Assembly: GCA_015064445.1 (NCBI GenBank)
Contig: SVSE01000007.1
Span: forward strand, 1 to 64,000
Length of the DNA stretch: 64,000 bases
DNA from: Oscillospiraceae bacterium
Lineage (GTDB): Bacteria; Bacillota; Clostridia; Oscillospirales; CAG-272
Reading direction: 5' to 3'
In this document: piece by piece, positions 38,323 through 45,971 of the stretch
How the letters are laid out: each line of letters starts with the position of its first letter
Numbering within the stretch: the stretch's first letter is position 1
The notes under the pieces: model-generated
Databases searched by the model: none
Seen by the model: only the letters and a program-made list of their open reading frames with translations
Told to the model about the DNA's origin: nothing
Translations under genes and position numbers: made by a program

Positions 38323-39027
38323 ATGGAACAATTTTCAAGAACTGAAATGCTTTTTGGAGCTGAAAATGTGAATAAATTGAAGGACAAGCGCGTGATTGTG
38401 ATTGGCGTCGGTGGCGTCGGTGGCTATGCTTGCGAGGCACTTGCAAGAAGTGGTGTTGGCAGAATCGATATTGTAGACAACGATACCGTGTCCGAGTCAA
38501 ACATCAACCGTCAGATTATCGCCCTACATTCAACCGTAGGACAGCCAAAGGTCGATGTAATGCGTGCAAGAATGCTCGATATAAATCCCAGCCTTGAATG
38601 CGTTGCATATAATCTTTTCTATGTTCCGGAGTCAACGGATTCTATTGACCTTTCAAAATATGATTATATAGTTGATGCTATTGATACAGTAAGTGGAAAA
38701 ATCGCACTCGTCTTAGAGGCGCAAAGAGTAGGGACACCTATAATTTCCTCAATGGGAGCAGGAAATAAGATTGACCCAACTGCATTTAAGGTTAGCGATA
38801 TATATAAAACCTCGGTTTGCCCTCTTGCAAGAGTAATGCGTACCGAGCTTAAAAAAAGAGGAATAAAGAGCCTCAAGGTCGTTTATTCCGAGGAAAAGGC
38901 AATCGAGCCTGAAGTCCCAGAGGAAATGAAGAGCCTAACCAAAATTCCACCTGCCTCCTGTGCATTTATTCCGTCCGTTGTAGGACTTATAATCGCCTCC
39001 GAGGTTATCAAGGATTTAATGAAATAA
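38323..39027 (+). CDS. tcdA: tRNA threonylcarbamoyladenosine dehydratase
   Basis: TcdA (CsdL/YgdL) uses ATP to cyclise t6A37 to ct6A, downstream of the TsaBDE step encoded at 22 kb. The 234-residue E1-like protein has VIGVGGVGGYACEALARSG as nucleotide motif, DNDTVSESNINRQI with the arginine finger, and VDAIDTVSGK. AAAGGAGCG precedes the ATG. It is a single gene with its own promoter and terminator. Confidence 0.93.
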   Translation: MEQFSRTEMLFGAENVNKLKDKRVIVIGVGGVGGYACEALARSGVGRIDIVDNDTVSESNINRQIIALHSTVGQPKVDVMRARMLDINPSLECVAYNLFYVPESTDSIDLSKYDYIVDAIDTVSGKIALVLEAQRVGTPIISSMGAGNKIDPTAFKVSDIYKTSVCPLARVMRTELKKRGIKSLKVVYSEEKAIEPEVPEEMKSLTKIPPASCAFIPSVVGLIIASEVIKDLMK

Positions 39028-39030
39028 GAA

Positions 39031-39056
39031 AACGCACTCGTTTGAGTGCGTTTTTT
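39031..39056. terminator. Bidirectional terminator between tcdA and the lipoprotein
   Basis: AACGCACTC and GAGTGCGTT pair around GTTT, with T and A runs on the two sides. Confidence 0.85.
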
Positions 39057-40011
39057 AGTTGTTGAATGGAAGTATTTGCGAAACCGTTTGTCCCTCTGTC
39101 CAAGAAACAGTGTAGCTTATTTCGCCCCTTGATAGGAAATCCTTTGCCTCGCCGTTTCGATGAAGCTGTGCCAAATCCTTTGGAGAAACATTTTTTGTCA
39201 AGGTGCCAAGAAAGCCAGAGAATATAGCATCTGATTTTGCCTCGTCCCAGTTGTAGAAATCGGTTATTTTATATGTGAAGGTCGCTGTGTAAACCTTACC
39301 AGTGCTTGTGAGATTTGTAATTTCAATGGCGGTAAAGTATGAGCCGATGGCATAATGCCAGTCACCCTGTAGATTGTGATGGACAAGCTCTTCCTTTTGA
39401 TACACATTGATTTCCTCGCCTACAACAGCCAGCTTTTCGCAGGCGCGCAAGGCTCTATTAAGCTCGGCGTTTCTTGTGTATAGCGCATTCTCATCCTCTA
39501 AGAAGGACTCCATATCAATAATGTAATCCTCGCCTGTATTGTTAAGATAATGCTTCATAAAGGCGCTCGCGTTTTTGTAGCTTACAAGAGAGCCACCCGT
39601 TGCAATAAATTTTGCACTCGATTTTATGGAGCTCAAATTGCTTGCGTCATAGCCACTTGCAGCACCCTTGCCATAAATGGTGTTAGACCACGCCATCTGC
39701 TTCATTCTATCATCTGATTTGCCAACTCTTGTAATAGCAGAGGAGAAGCCATCTGCCTCTGTAATAACGACAACCTCGCTTGAGCTCTCCTCAGAGCTTT
39801 CAACGGAGCTTTCAACGGAGCTTTCGCTATCACTTGTGCTCTCGCTTTCACTTGATTCGCTTTCAATAGAGCTCTCCTCGGAGCTTGACGAAGAGCTTGA
39901 ATGCGAGGGCCTCCTGCTTGAGGATGAGCTTGAGCTCTCCGAGCCATTATTACACGCAACAAGAGCTAAAATCAACACAAAGGCTAATATTAAAGCAATT
40001 GCTTTTTTCAT
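39055..40011 (-). CDS. Lipoprotein with long Ser/Glu linker, function unknown
   Basis: A 318-residue predicted lipoprotein. The signal KKAIALILAFVLILALVAC ends at a lipobox cysteine near residue 20, then ~65 residues almost wholly of Ser, Glu, Asp and Thr form a flexible linker, and residues ~90-318 form a globular domain I do not recognise. The domain contains an HHNLQGDWHYAIGSYF segment and ends in beta-rich sequence. The linker would hold the domain away from the membrane. Similar Ser-rich linkers occur in the 25-kb lipoprotein. Confidence 0.7.
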   Translation of the reverse strand: MKKAIALILAFVLILALVACNNGSESSSSSSSRRPSHSSSSSSSEESSIESESSESESTSDSESSVESSVESSEESSSEVVVITEADGFSSAITRVGKSDDRMKQMAWSNTIYGKGAASGYDASNLSSIKSSAKFIATGGSLVSYKNASAFMKHYLNNTGEDYIIDMESFLEDENALYTRNAELNRALRACEKLAVVGEEINVYQKEELVHHNLQGDWHYAIGSYFTAIEITNLTSTGKVYTATFTYKITDFYNWDEAKSDAIFSGFLGTLTKNVSPKDLAQLHRNGEAKDFLSRGEISYTVSWTEGQTVSQILPFNN

Positions 40012-40045
40012 TTAAAAAATACCTCTTTTCAGAAATTCCGTATAT

Positions 40046-40074
40046 ATTTTATCATAATCGTAGCAAAAAGTCAA
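40046..40074 (-). promoter_or_regulatory. Promoter of the Ser-rich lipoprotein
   Basis: Minus-strand -35 TTGACT (40069-40074) and -10 TAAAAT (40046-40051), 17-bp spacer. Confidence 0.6.
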
Positions 40075-40084
40075 TAAAATCCCC

Positions 40085-40114
40085 TTGCATAATGTGCGTC
40101 CCTTATGATAAAAT
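40085..40114 (+). promoter_or_regulatory. Promoter of the M24 peptidase
   Basis: -35 TTGCAT (40085-40090) and -10 TAAAAT (40109-40114), 18-bp spacer. Confidence 0.5.
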
Positions 40115-40131
40115 AAATACGAGGTGATTTT

Positions 40132-41187
40132 ATGCTACAAAAACTTGAAAATTTAAGGGCGAAATTTGACCCCCTTGGAATAGATGCCTGCCTTATCACG
40201 GGCGCAATCAGCCATCGCTATTTTACAGGCTTTGATAATCCCGATGCAACGCTTCTTGTTTGCCAAGAGCGCGCATATGCAATTGAGGATTTTAGATACG
40301 AGGAGATTGCACAGACGACACTTCACGATATTTATACCGTAATATCGCCAAAGCAGGGAATTCTCTCGGAGCTGATTGCCGAAAATAAAATAACCTCTCT
40401 TGGTATAGAAAACGAATCGCTTACACTAAAGGAGTATGAGCGATTTAAGGCTACCTTAAAAGTGAATCTCGTTTCTATAAACGATACAATTTCTTCCATG
40501 AGAGAGATAAAAACACCGTGTGAGCTTGAGAAAATAGCAATCGCACAGGAAATCACCGACGGCGCATTTGCTCACATTTTAAAAATAATCACACCTCAAA
40601 TGACCGAAAACGATGTCTGCGCAGAGCTTGAATATTATATGAGAAAGCACGGTGCACACGACAAAAGCTTTGAAACAATTGTAGTAAGTGGAGCAAAATC
40701 CTCTATGCCTCATGGCACACCATCAGACACAAGACTCAAAAAGGGCTTTTTGACAATGGATTTTGGCGCTCTTTATGATGGCTATCACGCAGATATGACA
40801 AGGACAATTTGTATAGGCAAGGCAGACGATGAGATGAAAAAGCTCTATAACACCGTTTTGCACGCACAAAAATCAGCCCTTGAATTCTTGCGCGACGGGG
40901 TGAAATGCTCCGATGCAGATAAGGTCGCAAGAGATATAATTGAAAAGGATTATAAGGGCACCTTTGGGCACTCTCTCGGACACGGAGTTGGCTTGGAAAT
41001 TCACGAAGCACCAACGCTTTCGTCACGATGCGATAAAATCCTCGTTCCTGGTAATGTTGTAACCGTTGAGCCTGGCATCTACATAAAAGGAAAGTATGGA
41101 TGCAGAATAGAGGATTTGGTGATTATTAAGGAGGGCGAGATAAGAAATCTCACAAAAAGCCCTAAGGAGCTTATAGAAATTTACTGA
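40132..41187 (+). CDS. Xaa-Pro aminopeptidase (M24 family)
   Basis: A 351-residue cytoplasmic metallopeptidase that removes N-terminal residues before proline. The creatinase-like N domain (~1-125) is followed by the pita-bread catalytic domain with metal ligands in TMDFGALYDGYHADMTRT (split: DFGALYDGYHADMTRT), FGHSLGHGVGLEIHE, VEPGIYI and GCRIEDL. It lies just upstream of efp, a common Firmicute arrangement (Xaa-Pro peptidase-efp), but a promoter separates them here. Confidence 0.92.
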   Translation: MLQKLENLRAKFDPLGIDACLITGAISHRYFTGFDNPDATLLVCQERAYAIEDFRYEEIAQTTLHDIYTVISPKQGILSELIAENKITSLGIENESLTLKEYERFKATLKVNLVSINDTISSMREIKTPCELEKIAIAQEITDGAFAHILKIITPQMTENDVCAELEYYMRKHGAHDKSFETIVVSGAKSSMPHGTPSDTRLKKGFLTMDFGALYDGYHADMTRTICIGKADDEMKKLYNTVLHAQKSALEFLRDGVKCSDADKVARDIIEKDYKGTFGHSLGHGVGLEIHEAPTLSSRCDKILVPGNVVTVEPGIYIKGKYGCRIEDLVIIKEGEIRNLTKSPKELIEIY

Positions 41188-41223
41188 TTTTCGCAAAAAA
41201 ATAAAAAATATTGTGCTAACCTA

Positions 41224-41252
41224 TTGCAATATTCAGTATTTTATAGTAAAAT
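41224..41252 (+). promoter_or_regulatory. efp promoter
   Basis: -35 TTGCAA (41224-41229) and -10 TAAAAT (41247-41252), 17-bp spacer; ~80-nt leader. Confidence 0.6.
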
Positions 41253-41331
41253 ATCTATGTAATTTTATGGTACGACTCTGGCGTGTCGATGCCTGAATAA
41301 TTTATGAAATCGCCAAGGAAAGGGAAAAGAT

Positions 41332-41895
41332 ATGATTACAGCAGGAGATTTTAGAAATGGCGTTACCTTTGAAATGGAAGGTAAGGTATATCAGGTAATC
41401 GAATTCCAGCATGTTAAGCCAGGTAAGGGCGCTGCATTCGTAAGAACAAAGTATAGAGATGTTGTTACAGGAGCAATTCGTGAGGCTTCATTTAACCCAA
41501 CTGCAAAGTTTGAGACAGTTCAGGTTGAGCGTAGAGAGCTTCAGTATAGCTACAACGACGGCGACCTCTACTACTTCATGGATATGGAATCCTACGAGAT
41601 GGTTCCAGTAGACGCAAATAAGCTCGGCGACAACTTCAAGTTCGTTAAGGAAATGGAGATGTGCAAGCTTTCATCTATTAAGGGCGAAATCTTCGCAGTA
41701 GAGCCACCAACATTTGTTGAGCTTTACATCACTGAAACCGAGCCAGGCGTTCGTGGCGATACAGCTACTAACGTAACAAAGGCTGCAACTGTTGAAACAG
41801 GCGCTGTTGTTAGAGTTCCAATCTTTATCAATGAGGGTGACCTTATTAGAATTGATACAAGAGTTGGCGAATACCTTGAGCGTGTAAACAAATAA
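41332..41895 (+). CDS. efp: Elongation factor P
   Basis: EF-P relieves ribosome stalling at polyproline. The 187-residue protein has the normal length and three-domain layout; the modified loop reads [10 protein letters not shown] with the acceptor Lys at position 32, and the C-terminal [17 protein letters not shown] and [16 protein letters not shown] signatures are intact. A lysine at 32, together with ymfF/ymfH in this genome, fits B. subtilis-type 5-aminopentanol modification. Confidence 0.97.
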   Translation: MITAGDFRNGVTFEMEGKVYQVIEFQHVKPGKGAAFVRTKYRDVVTGAIREASFNPTAKFETVQVERRELQYSYNDGDLYYFMDMESYEMVPVDANKLGDNFKFVKEMEMCKLSSIKGEIFAVEPPTFVELYITETEPGVRGDTATNVTKAATVETGAVVRVPIFINEGDLIRIDTRVGEYLERVNK

Positions 41896-41919
41896 TTTAA
41901 GCAAAGAGAGGATTTAACT

Positions 41920-42348
41920 ATGGATATTCTTGAAAAGGTAGCTTATATTAAAGGACTTGCAGAGGGACTTAGCCTCGATGCTACAAAGCCTGAGGGCAAG
42001 GTTCTTAGCGCAATTATCGACCTTCTTGGCGATATTTGTGAGGCTGTTGCTGACATCGATGATGAGGTTGCAACTCTCGGCGATTATGTTGAAGAGCTTG
42101 ACCATGACCTTGGCGATGTAGAGGAAGACCTCTATGCAGACGATTGCGATTGTGACTGCGACTGCGATTGTGATTGTGACTGCGACTGTGATTGCGACTG
42201 TGATTGCGATTGCGATTGTGACGATGATCTCGTTGAGGCTATGTGCCCAAACTGTGGCGAGAGCGTAACATTCGTTAACGATATCGACTTGGCAGATGTT
42301 GTTTGCCCAGCTTGCAAGAAGGCATTCGCTGATAACGACGAGGAATAA
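41920..42348 (+). CDS. Small acidic protein with (Asp-Cys)13 repeat and zinc-ribbon pair, next to efp
   Basis: A 142-residue protein 24 bp after efp, with AGAGAGG before the ATG. Residues ~1-65 are an acidic helical domain (starts MDILEKVAYIKGLAEGL), resembling the N-terminal domain of small CD1247-type proteins that follow efp in other Clostridia. Residues 75-100 are 13 Asp-Cys dipeptides in a row. The C-terminus has CPNCGE and CPACKK, a probable four-cysteine zinc ribbon. Codons for Asp (GAT/GAC) and Cys (TGC/TGT) are freely mixed in the repeat, which points to selection on the protein. Metal binding is likely; function unknown. Confidence 0.8.
   Translation: MDILEKVAYIKGLAEGLSLDATKPEGKVLSAIIDLLGDICEAVADIDDEVATLGDYVEELDHDLGDVEEDLYADDCDCDCDCDCDCDCDCDCDCDCDCDCDDDLVEAMCPNCGESVTFVNDIDLADVVCPACKKAFADNDEE
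42142..42219 (+). repeat. Hexanucleotide GAYTGY x13 coding repeat
   Basis: Thirteen successive GAY-TGY units inside the protein next to efp, encoding (Asp-Cys)13. Unit sequences vary at third positions only. Confidence 0.95.
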
Positions 42349-42361
42349 TTAAACAAAAAGA

Positions 42362-42395
42362 AAATCCCTGCTCGTTGAGCAGGGATTTTTTTATT
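42362..42395 (+). terminator. Terminator of the efp operon
   Basis: AAATCCCTGCTC and GAGCAGGGATTT form a strong hairpin around GTT, followed by a long T-rich run. Confidence 0.9.
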
Positions 42396-42411
42396 TTTTT
42401 GCGCTAATTTA

Positions 42412-42440
42412 TTGCAAAATAAACGCGCGTGTGCTATACT
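42412..42440 (+). promoter_or_regulatory. Promoter of the isomerase/oxidoreductase pair
   Basis: -35 TTGCAA (42412-42417) and -10 TATACT (42435-42440), 17-bp spacer. Confidence 0.6.
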
Positions 42441-42491
42441 AAATACAGTATGATGGAGAAACTCGTACAATACTAAAATGAGGTACATAAA

Positions 42492-43310
42492 ATGAAACTT
42501 GGAACAATGGTTCATTTGGGCGATAATGTCGTTCAAAAAATCTATGATGTAAAAAAGCTCGGCTTTGAATCATTCCAGCTTTGCTGTTGGAATTTTAACT
42601 ATTTTACAGAGGAGTGGGCTGAGAAAATAAACACCGCAACTAAGGAAACAGGACTTGAAATAAGTGCTGTTTGGTGTGGTTGGGAAGGCGAGGCTTGCTG
42701 GGATTTCGTAAGAGGTCCTATGACTCTTGGCATCGTTCCTACATATTTTAGAGAAAAGAGACTTGCAAATCTTAAAACAGGCTCTGATTTTACAAAAATG
42801 CTTGGCGTTACCGATATGGTAACTCATATGGGCTTTATTCCTGAAAATCCTAATACCGACGAGTATCGTTGCGTAGTTGAGGCGGTAAGAGAAATTGCTG
42901 AATATTGTAAGGCGAATGGTCAATTCTTGCTTTTCGAAACAGGACAAGAAACACCTATCACTCTTAAGAGAACAATCTTGACAGTTGGCACAGGAAACCT
43001 CGGCATTAACCTTGACCCTGCAAATCTTCTTTTGTATGGAAAGGCAAATCCTTGCGATGCAGTTGACATTTTTGGCGACTTTGTTCGTGGCGTTCACGCA
43101 AAGGATGGAGAATATCCAACTGATCCAAGATGGCTTGGTGAGGAAAAGAGAATTGGTGACGGACGCGCTAACTTCCCGGTTCTTATAAAGAAGCTCAAGG
43201 AGCACGGATATGATGGCTCACTTACAATCGAGCGCGAGATTGACGGAGACAAGCAAATCGAAGATATAATTTATGCAAAGAAATTCTTGGAGGACATTAT
43301 AAATGGCTGA
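42492..43310 (+). CDS. Sugar phosphate isomerase/epimerase (TIM barrel), third
   Basis: A 272-residue xylose-isomerase-like TIM-barrel protein: LCCWNFNYF early, FLLFETGQE, LGINLDPANLLLYG, RGVHAKDGEY and SLTIEREI supply the usual metal-site pattern. It is co-transcribed with, and overlaps by 8 bp, a Gfo/Idh/MocA oxidoreductase, repeating the pairing seen in the uronate operon. The substrate is probably a sugar or inositol derivative. Confidence 0.82.
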   Translation: MKLGTMVHLGDNVVQKIYDVKKLGFESFQLCCWNFNYFTEEWAEKINTATKETGLEISAVWCGWEGEACWDFVRGPMTLGIVPTYFREKRLANLKTGSDFTKMLGVTDMVTHMGFIPENPNTDEYRCVVEAVREIAEYCKANGQFLLFETGQETPITLKRTILTVGTGNLGINLDPANLLLYGKANPCDAVDIFGDFVRGVHAKDGEYPTDPRWLGEEKRIGDGRANFPVLIKKLKEHGYDGSLTIEREIDGDKQIEDIIYAKKFLEDIING

Positions 43311-44280
43311 TATTAGAGTAGGACTTATCGGCATCGGCGGTATGGGCGGATGCCACTATGAAAACTATAAGCAGGTAAAGGGCGCTAAGCTTGTTGCTGT
43401 TGCCGATGTAAGAGTTGATATGGCAAAGGAAAAGACACAGGGCGCTGATGTTAATGTTTATGCAGATTACAAGGAAATGCTCGCAAACGAGGAGCTCGAT
43501 ATGGTTGATATCTGCACACCAAGCTTCCTTCACGCAGATATGGCAATTGAATGCCTTAACGCAGGCTACCATGTTCTTTGTGAAAAGCCTATGACCTTGA
43601 CAGCTGAGGACGCACAAAGAGTTCTTGCAGTAGCAAAAAAGACCGACAAGAAATTTATGGCTGCTCATGTCGTAAGATTTATGGCACCTTATATGTACCT
43701 TCGTGGCGTTATAGAGAGTGGAGAGCTTGGTAAGCTTCTTCGTCTTGATATGAAGCGTATATCGTCTATTCCAGTTTGGAGCTGGGAGGACTGGATGAGA
43801 GATGAAAAGCGTAGTGGTGGAGTTATCACCGACCTCTCAATTCACGATATCGACTATGTACAAAGCATTTTGGGAATGCCTGATTCAATTAGCTGTGTTC
43901 ACTACGGACTCAAAAACAATAATGACTTCGCACAAACCGAAATGGTTTATGGAGATACGCTTGTCAGCTGTGAGGGCACATGGTACGGCACAGGAATGCC
44001 TTTCCACGCAACCTTCTTGGCAGTATTCGAAAATGGATATGTTGAAAGCACCGATAAGCTTTACAAGAATGGCAAGCCTGTAACAATAGAGGAAAGCGCA
44101 AAGGTTGAAGAGGTTGACCTCGGCATCAATGTTGGAAACGACAACGGATATCTCAATGAAATTCAGTACTTCGTAGATTGTGTTAACAATGGTACATCGC
44201 CTGATTTCGTGACCCCCGAAAGCTCGGCACAAACAATGACACTCGTTGACGCAATTAAGGCAAAGGCACAAAAGATCTAA
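43303..44280 (+). CDS. Gfo/Idh/MocA-family oxidoreductase, third
   Basis: A 325-residue NAD(P)-dependent oxidoreductase with VGLIGIGGMGGCHYENY as Rossmann motif, CEKPMTLT near residue 95 and GGVITDLSIHDIDY holding the catalytic Asp-His region. It is more distant from the 13-15 kb pair than those are from each other. A strong terminator follows. Confidence 0.87.
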   Translation: MADIRVGLIGIGGMGGCHYENYKQVKGAKLVAVADVRVDMAKEKTQGADVNVYADYKEMLANEELDMVDICTPSFLHADMAIECLNAGYHVLCEKPMTLTAEDAQRVLAVAKKTDKKFMAAHVVRFMAPYMYLRGVIESGELGKLLRLDMKRISSIPVWSWEDWMRDEKRSGGVITDLSIHDIDYVQSILGMPDSISCVHYGLKNNNDFAQTEMVYGDTLVSCEGTWYGTGMPFHATFLAVFENGYVESTDKLYKNGKPVTIEESAKVEEVDLGINVGNDNGYLNEIQYFVDCVNNGTSPDFVTPESSAQTMTLVDAIKAKAQKI

Positions 44281-44287
44281 AAAATTT

Positions 44288-44315
44288 GGGGCGCACCTCT
44301 TGGTGCGCCCTTTTT
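44288..44315 (+). terminator. Terminator after the oxidoreductase
   Basis: GGGCGCACC and GGTGCGCCC pair around a short loop and are followed by five T. Confidence 0.92.
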
Positions 44316-44388
44316 AGCAAGTAGGGACTCAACCACACTTGCCTAAACCGTGTATTTGCGGTTTATAGTGCACTTGACCTATTTGCTA
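44316..44388 (-). ncRNA. Variant of the structured repeat, inverted
   Basis: Read on the minus strand, outer arms AGCAAATAGG and CCTACTTGCT pair, an inner hairpin TAAACCG/CGGTTTA replaces the TTTGG hairpin, and CAAGTGTGGTTGAGTC precedes the 3' arm exactly as in the three plus-strand copies. It begins at the T tract of the preceding terminator and lies head-to-head with copy 3. No minus-strand gene follows it. Confidence 0.65.
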
Positions 44389-44552
44389 TCTACCTTTAGC
44401 GCCTTTGGCAGACTTGCTTCTTGCAGTATGAAATACAGCGGTGTCGCAATTCTACCAAAATCATCTAAAAATACATCGGTTTAGGTGCTTTGCAATTTCG
44501 AGTAAGCCAAGCGGCTTACAGGCAAGGCACAAAAATCGAAGTCAATTAACAA
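44389..44552. other. Non-coding sequence between the inverted repeat elements
   Basis: 164 bp with no credible gene. GTGCTTTGC (44485-44493) and GCAAGGCAC (44522-44530) form a stem with one G-U pair, capped by a second hairpin GTAAGCC/GGCTTAC, suggesting structured RNA or DNA. Confidence 0.5.
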
Positions 44553-44627
44553 TTTACAAGATTTTTTAACGCAGTATGTAGGGCGTTTGGCTACTCCAAA
44601 TCAAGTGTGGCTGAGTCCTACCTGCTA
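44553..44627 (+). ncRNA. Structured intergenic repeat, copy 3 (before the SPFH gene)
   Basis: Nearly identical to copy 1 apart from a one-base deletion in the GAGTCT run and an A for T before GTGTGG. The deletion lengthens the outer stem to GTAGG/CCTAC. It ends 18 nt before the downstream start, next to its ribosome binding site AAGGAG. Confidence 0.8.
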
Positions 44628-44645
44628 AATTATAAGGAGAAATTT

Positions 44646-45959
44646 ATGGGACTTATTAAAGCAATATTTGGAGCAACAGGTGGAGTTCTCGCAGATCAGT
44701 GGAAGGAATATTTCTATTGCGACTCTCTTGATGCAGACACTCTCGTTGTAAAGGGACAAAAGCGCGTAAACAAAAAGCGCTCATCAAATAAAAAAGGAGA
44801 TGAGAATGTCATCTCAAATGGCTCGGTTATCGCAGTTGCAGACGGTCAATGTATGATGATTGTCGAGCAGGGAAAGGTAGTCGAGGTAAGTGCAGAGGCA
44901 GGCGAATTCGTATGGGATAGCTCAACAGAGCCAAGCGTATTTGCAGGTCGCTTTGGAAAGAGCCTTGTTGATACCTTTAAGGCAATCGGTAGACGCTTTA
45001 CCTTTGGTGGCGACACAGGCAAGGACCAGAGAGTTTACTACTTCAACACAAAGGAACTTATCGGAAACAAATATGGCACAGTTAATCCTGTTCCTTTCCG
45101 TGTAGTTGACAACAATATCGGTCTTGATATTGATATTTCAATAAGATGTAATGGAGAGTTCTCCTATCGTCTTTGCGACCCAATCCTTTTCTATACAAAT
45201 GTTTGTGGAAATGTTGAGAGTGCTTATACTCGTTCAAGCCTTGATAGTCAGCTAAAAAGTGAGCTTTTGACAGCACTTCAGCCTGCGTTTGCAAAGATTT
45301 CTGCAATGGGAGTAAGATACTCAGCACTCCCAGGACATACAGAGCAGATTGCTGACGCACTTAATGAGGCTCTTGATGAAAAATGGCAGAAGCTTCGTGG
45401 TATTGAGGTGTCCTCATTTGGTATTAACACAGTTAATGCCTCAAAGGAAGACGAGGATATGATAAAGGAGCTCCAAAAGAGAGCTGTTATGAGAGATCCA
45501 TCAATGGCTGCTGCAACTATGGTTGGCGCGCAGGCAGATGCTATGAAGGCTGCTGCATCTAATGAAAATGGCGCAATGATGGGCTTTATGGGAATGGGAA
45601 TGGCTCAAAACGCAGGTGGAATGAATGCGAATCAGCTTTTCCAAATGGCTAATGCACAAAGCCAGCAATCACCAGCAAAGGCTCCAGAGCAATCTGGCTG
45701 GAAATGCACTTGCGGAGCTACTAATACAGGCAAATTCTGTGTTGAATGTGGCTCGAAAAAGCCTGAGGAAAATGGTTGGAGCTGTGCTTGTGGCTCAATA
45801 AATAAGGGCAAATTCTGCTCTAATTGTGGAGCGAAAAAGCCTGCTGGCGCGCCTCTTTATAGATGCGATAAGTGTGGATGGGAGCCACAGGATCCAAAGA
45901 ATCCACCAAAGTTCTGCCCTGAATGTGGCGACATATTCAACGATTCTGATATAAAATAA
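44646..45959 (+). CDS. SPFH-domain protein with C-terminal zinc ribbons, YdjI-like
   Basis: A 437-residue protein. Residues ~1-320 form an SPFH (stomatin/flotillin-like) domain of the 'virion core protein' type: GLIKAIFGATGGVLADQWKE split at its start, then VVKGQKR and VADGQCMMIVEQGKVVEV. The last ~90 residues hold three zinc ribbons (CTCG..C..CG, CACG..C..CG, CDKCG..CPECG). It resembles B. subtilis YdjI, which with YdjG and YdjH recruits a PspA-type protein to the membrane under stress. The ATG at 44646 after AAGGAG is used; the upstream extension lies in the repeat. Confidence 0.85.
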   Translation: MGLIKAIFGATGGVLADQWKEYFYCDSLDADTLVVKGQKRVNKKRSSNKKGDENVISNGSVIAVADGQCMMIVEQGKVVEVSAEAGEFVWDSSTEPSVFAGRFGKSLVDTFKAIGRRFTFGGDTGKDQRVYYFNTKELIGNKYGTVNPVPFRVVDNNIGLDIDISIRCNGEFSYRLCDPILFYTNVCGNVESAYTRSSLDSQLKSELLTALQPAFAKISAMGVRYSALPGHTEQIADALNEALDEKWQKLRGIEVSSFGINTVNASKEDEDMIKELQKRAVMRDPSMAAATMVGAQADAMKAAASNENGAMMGFMGMGMAQNAGGMNANQLFQMANAQSQQSPAKAPEQSGWKCTCGATNTGKFCVECGSKKPEENGWSCACGSINKGKFCSNCGAKKPAGAPLYRCDKCGWEPQDPKNPPKFCPECGDIFNDSDIK

Positions 45960-45971
45960 TAGGAGTTAACC

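Noticed and set aside
42142..42219. Short tandem units that could be taken for a CRISPR or satellite array
   Set aside because: The units are six bases, lie inside a well-supported reading frame and vary only at synonymous positions; there are no spacers.
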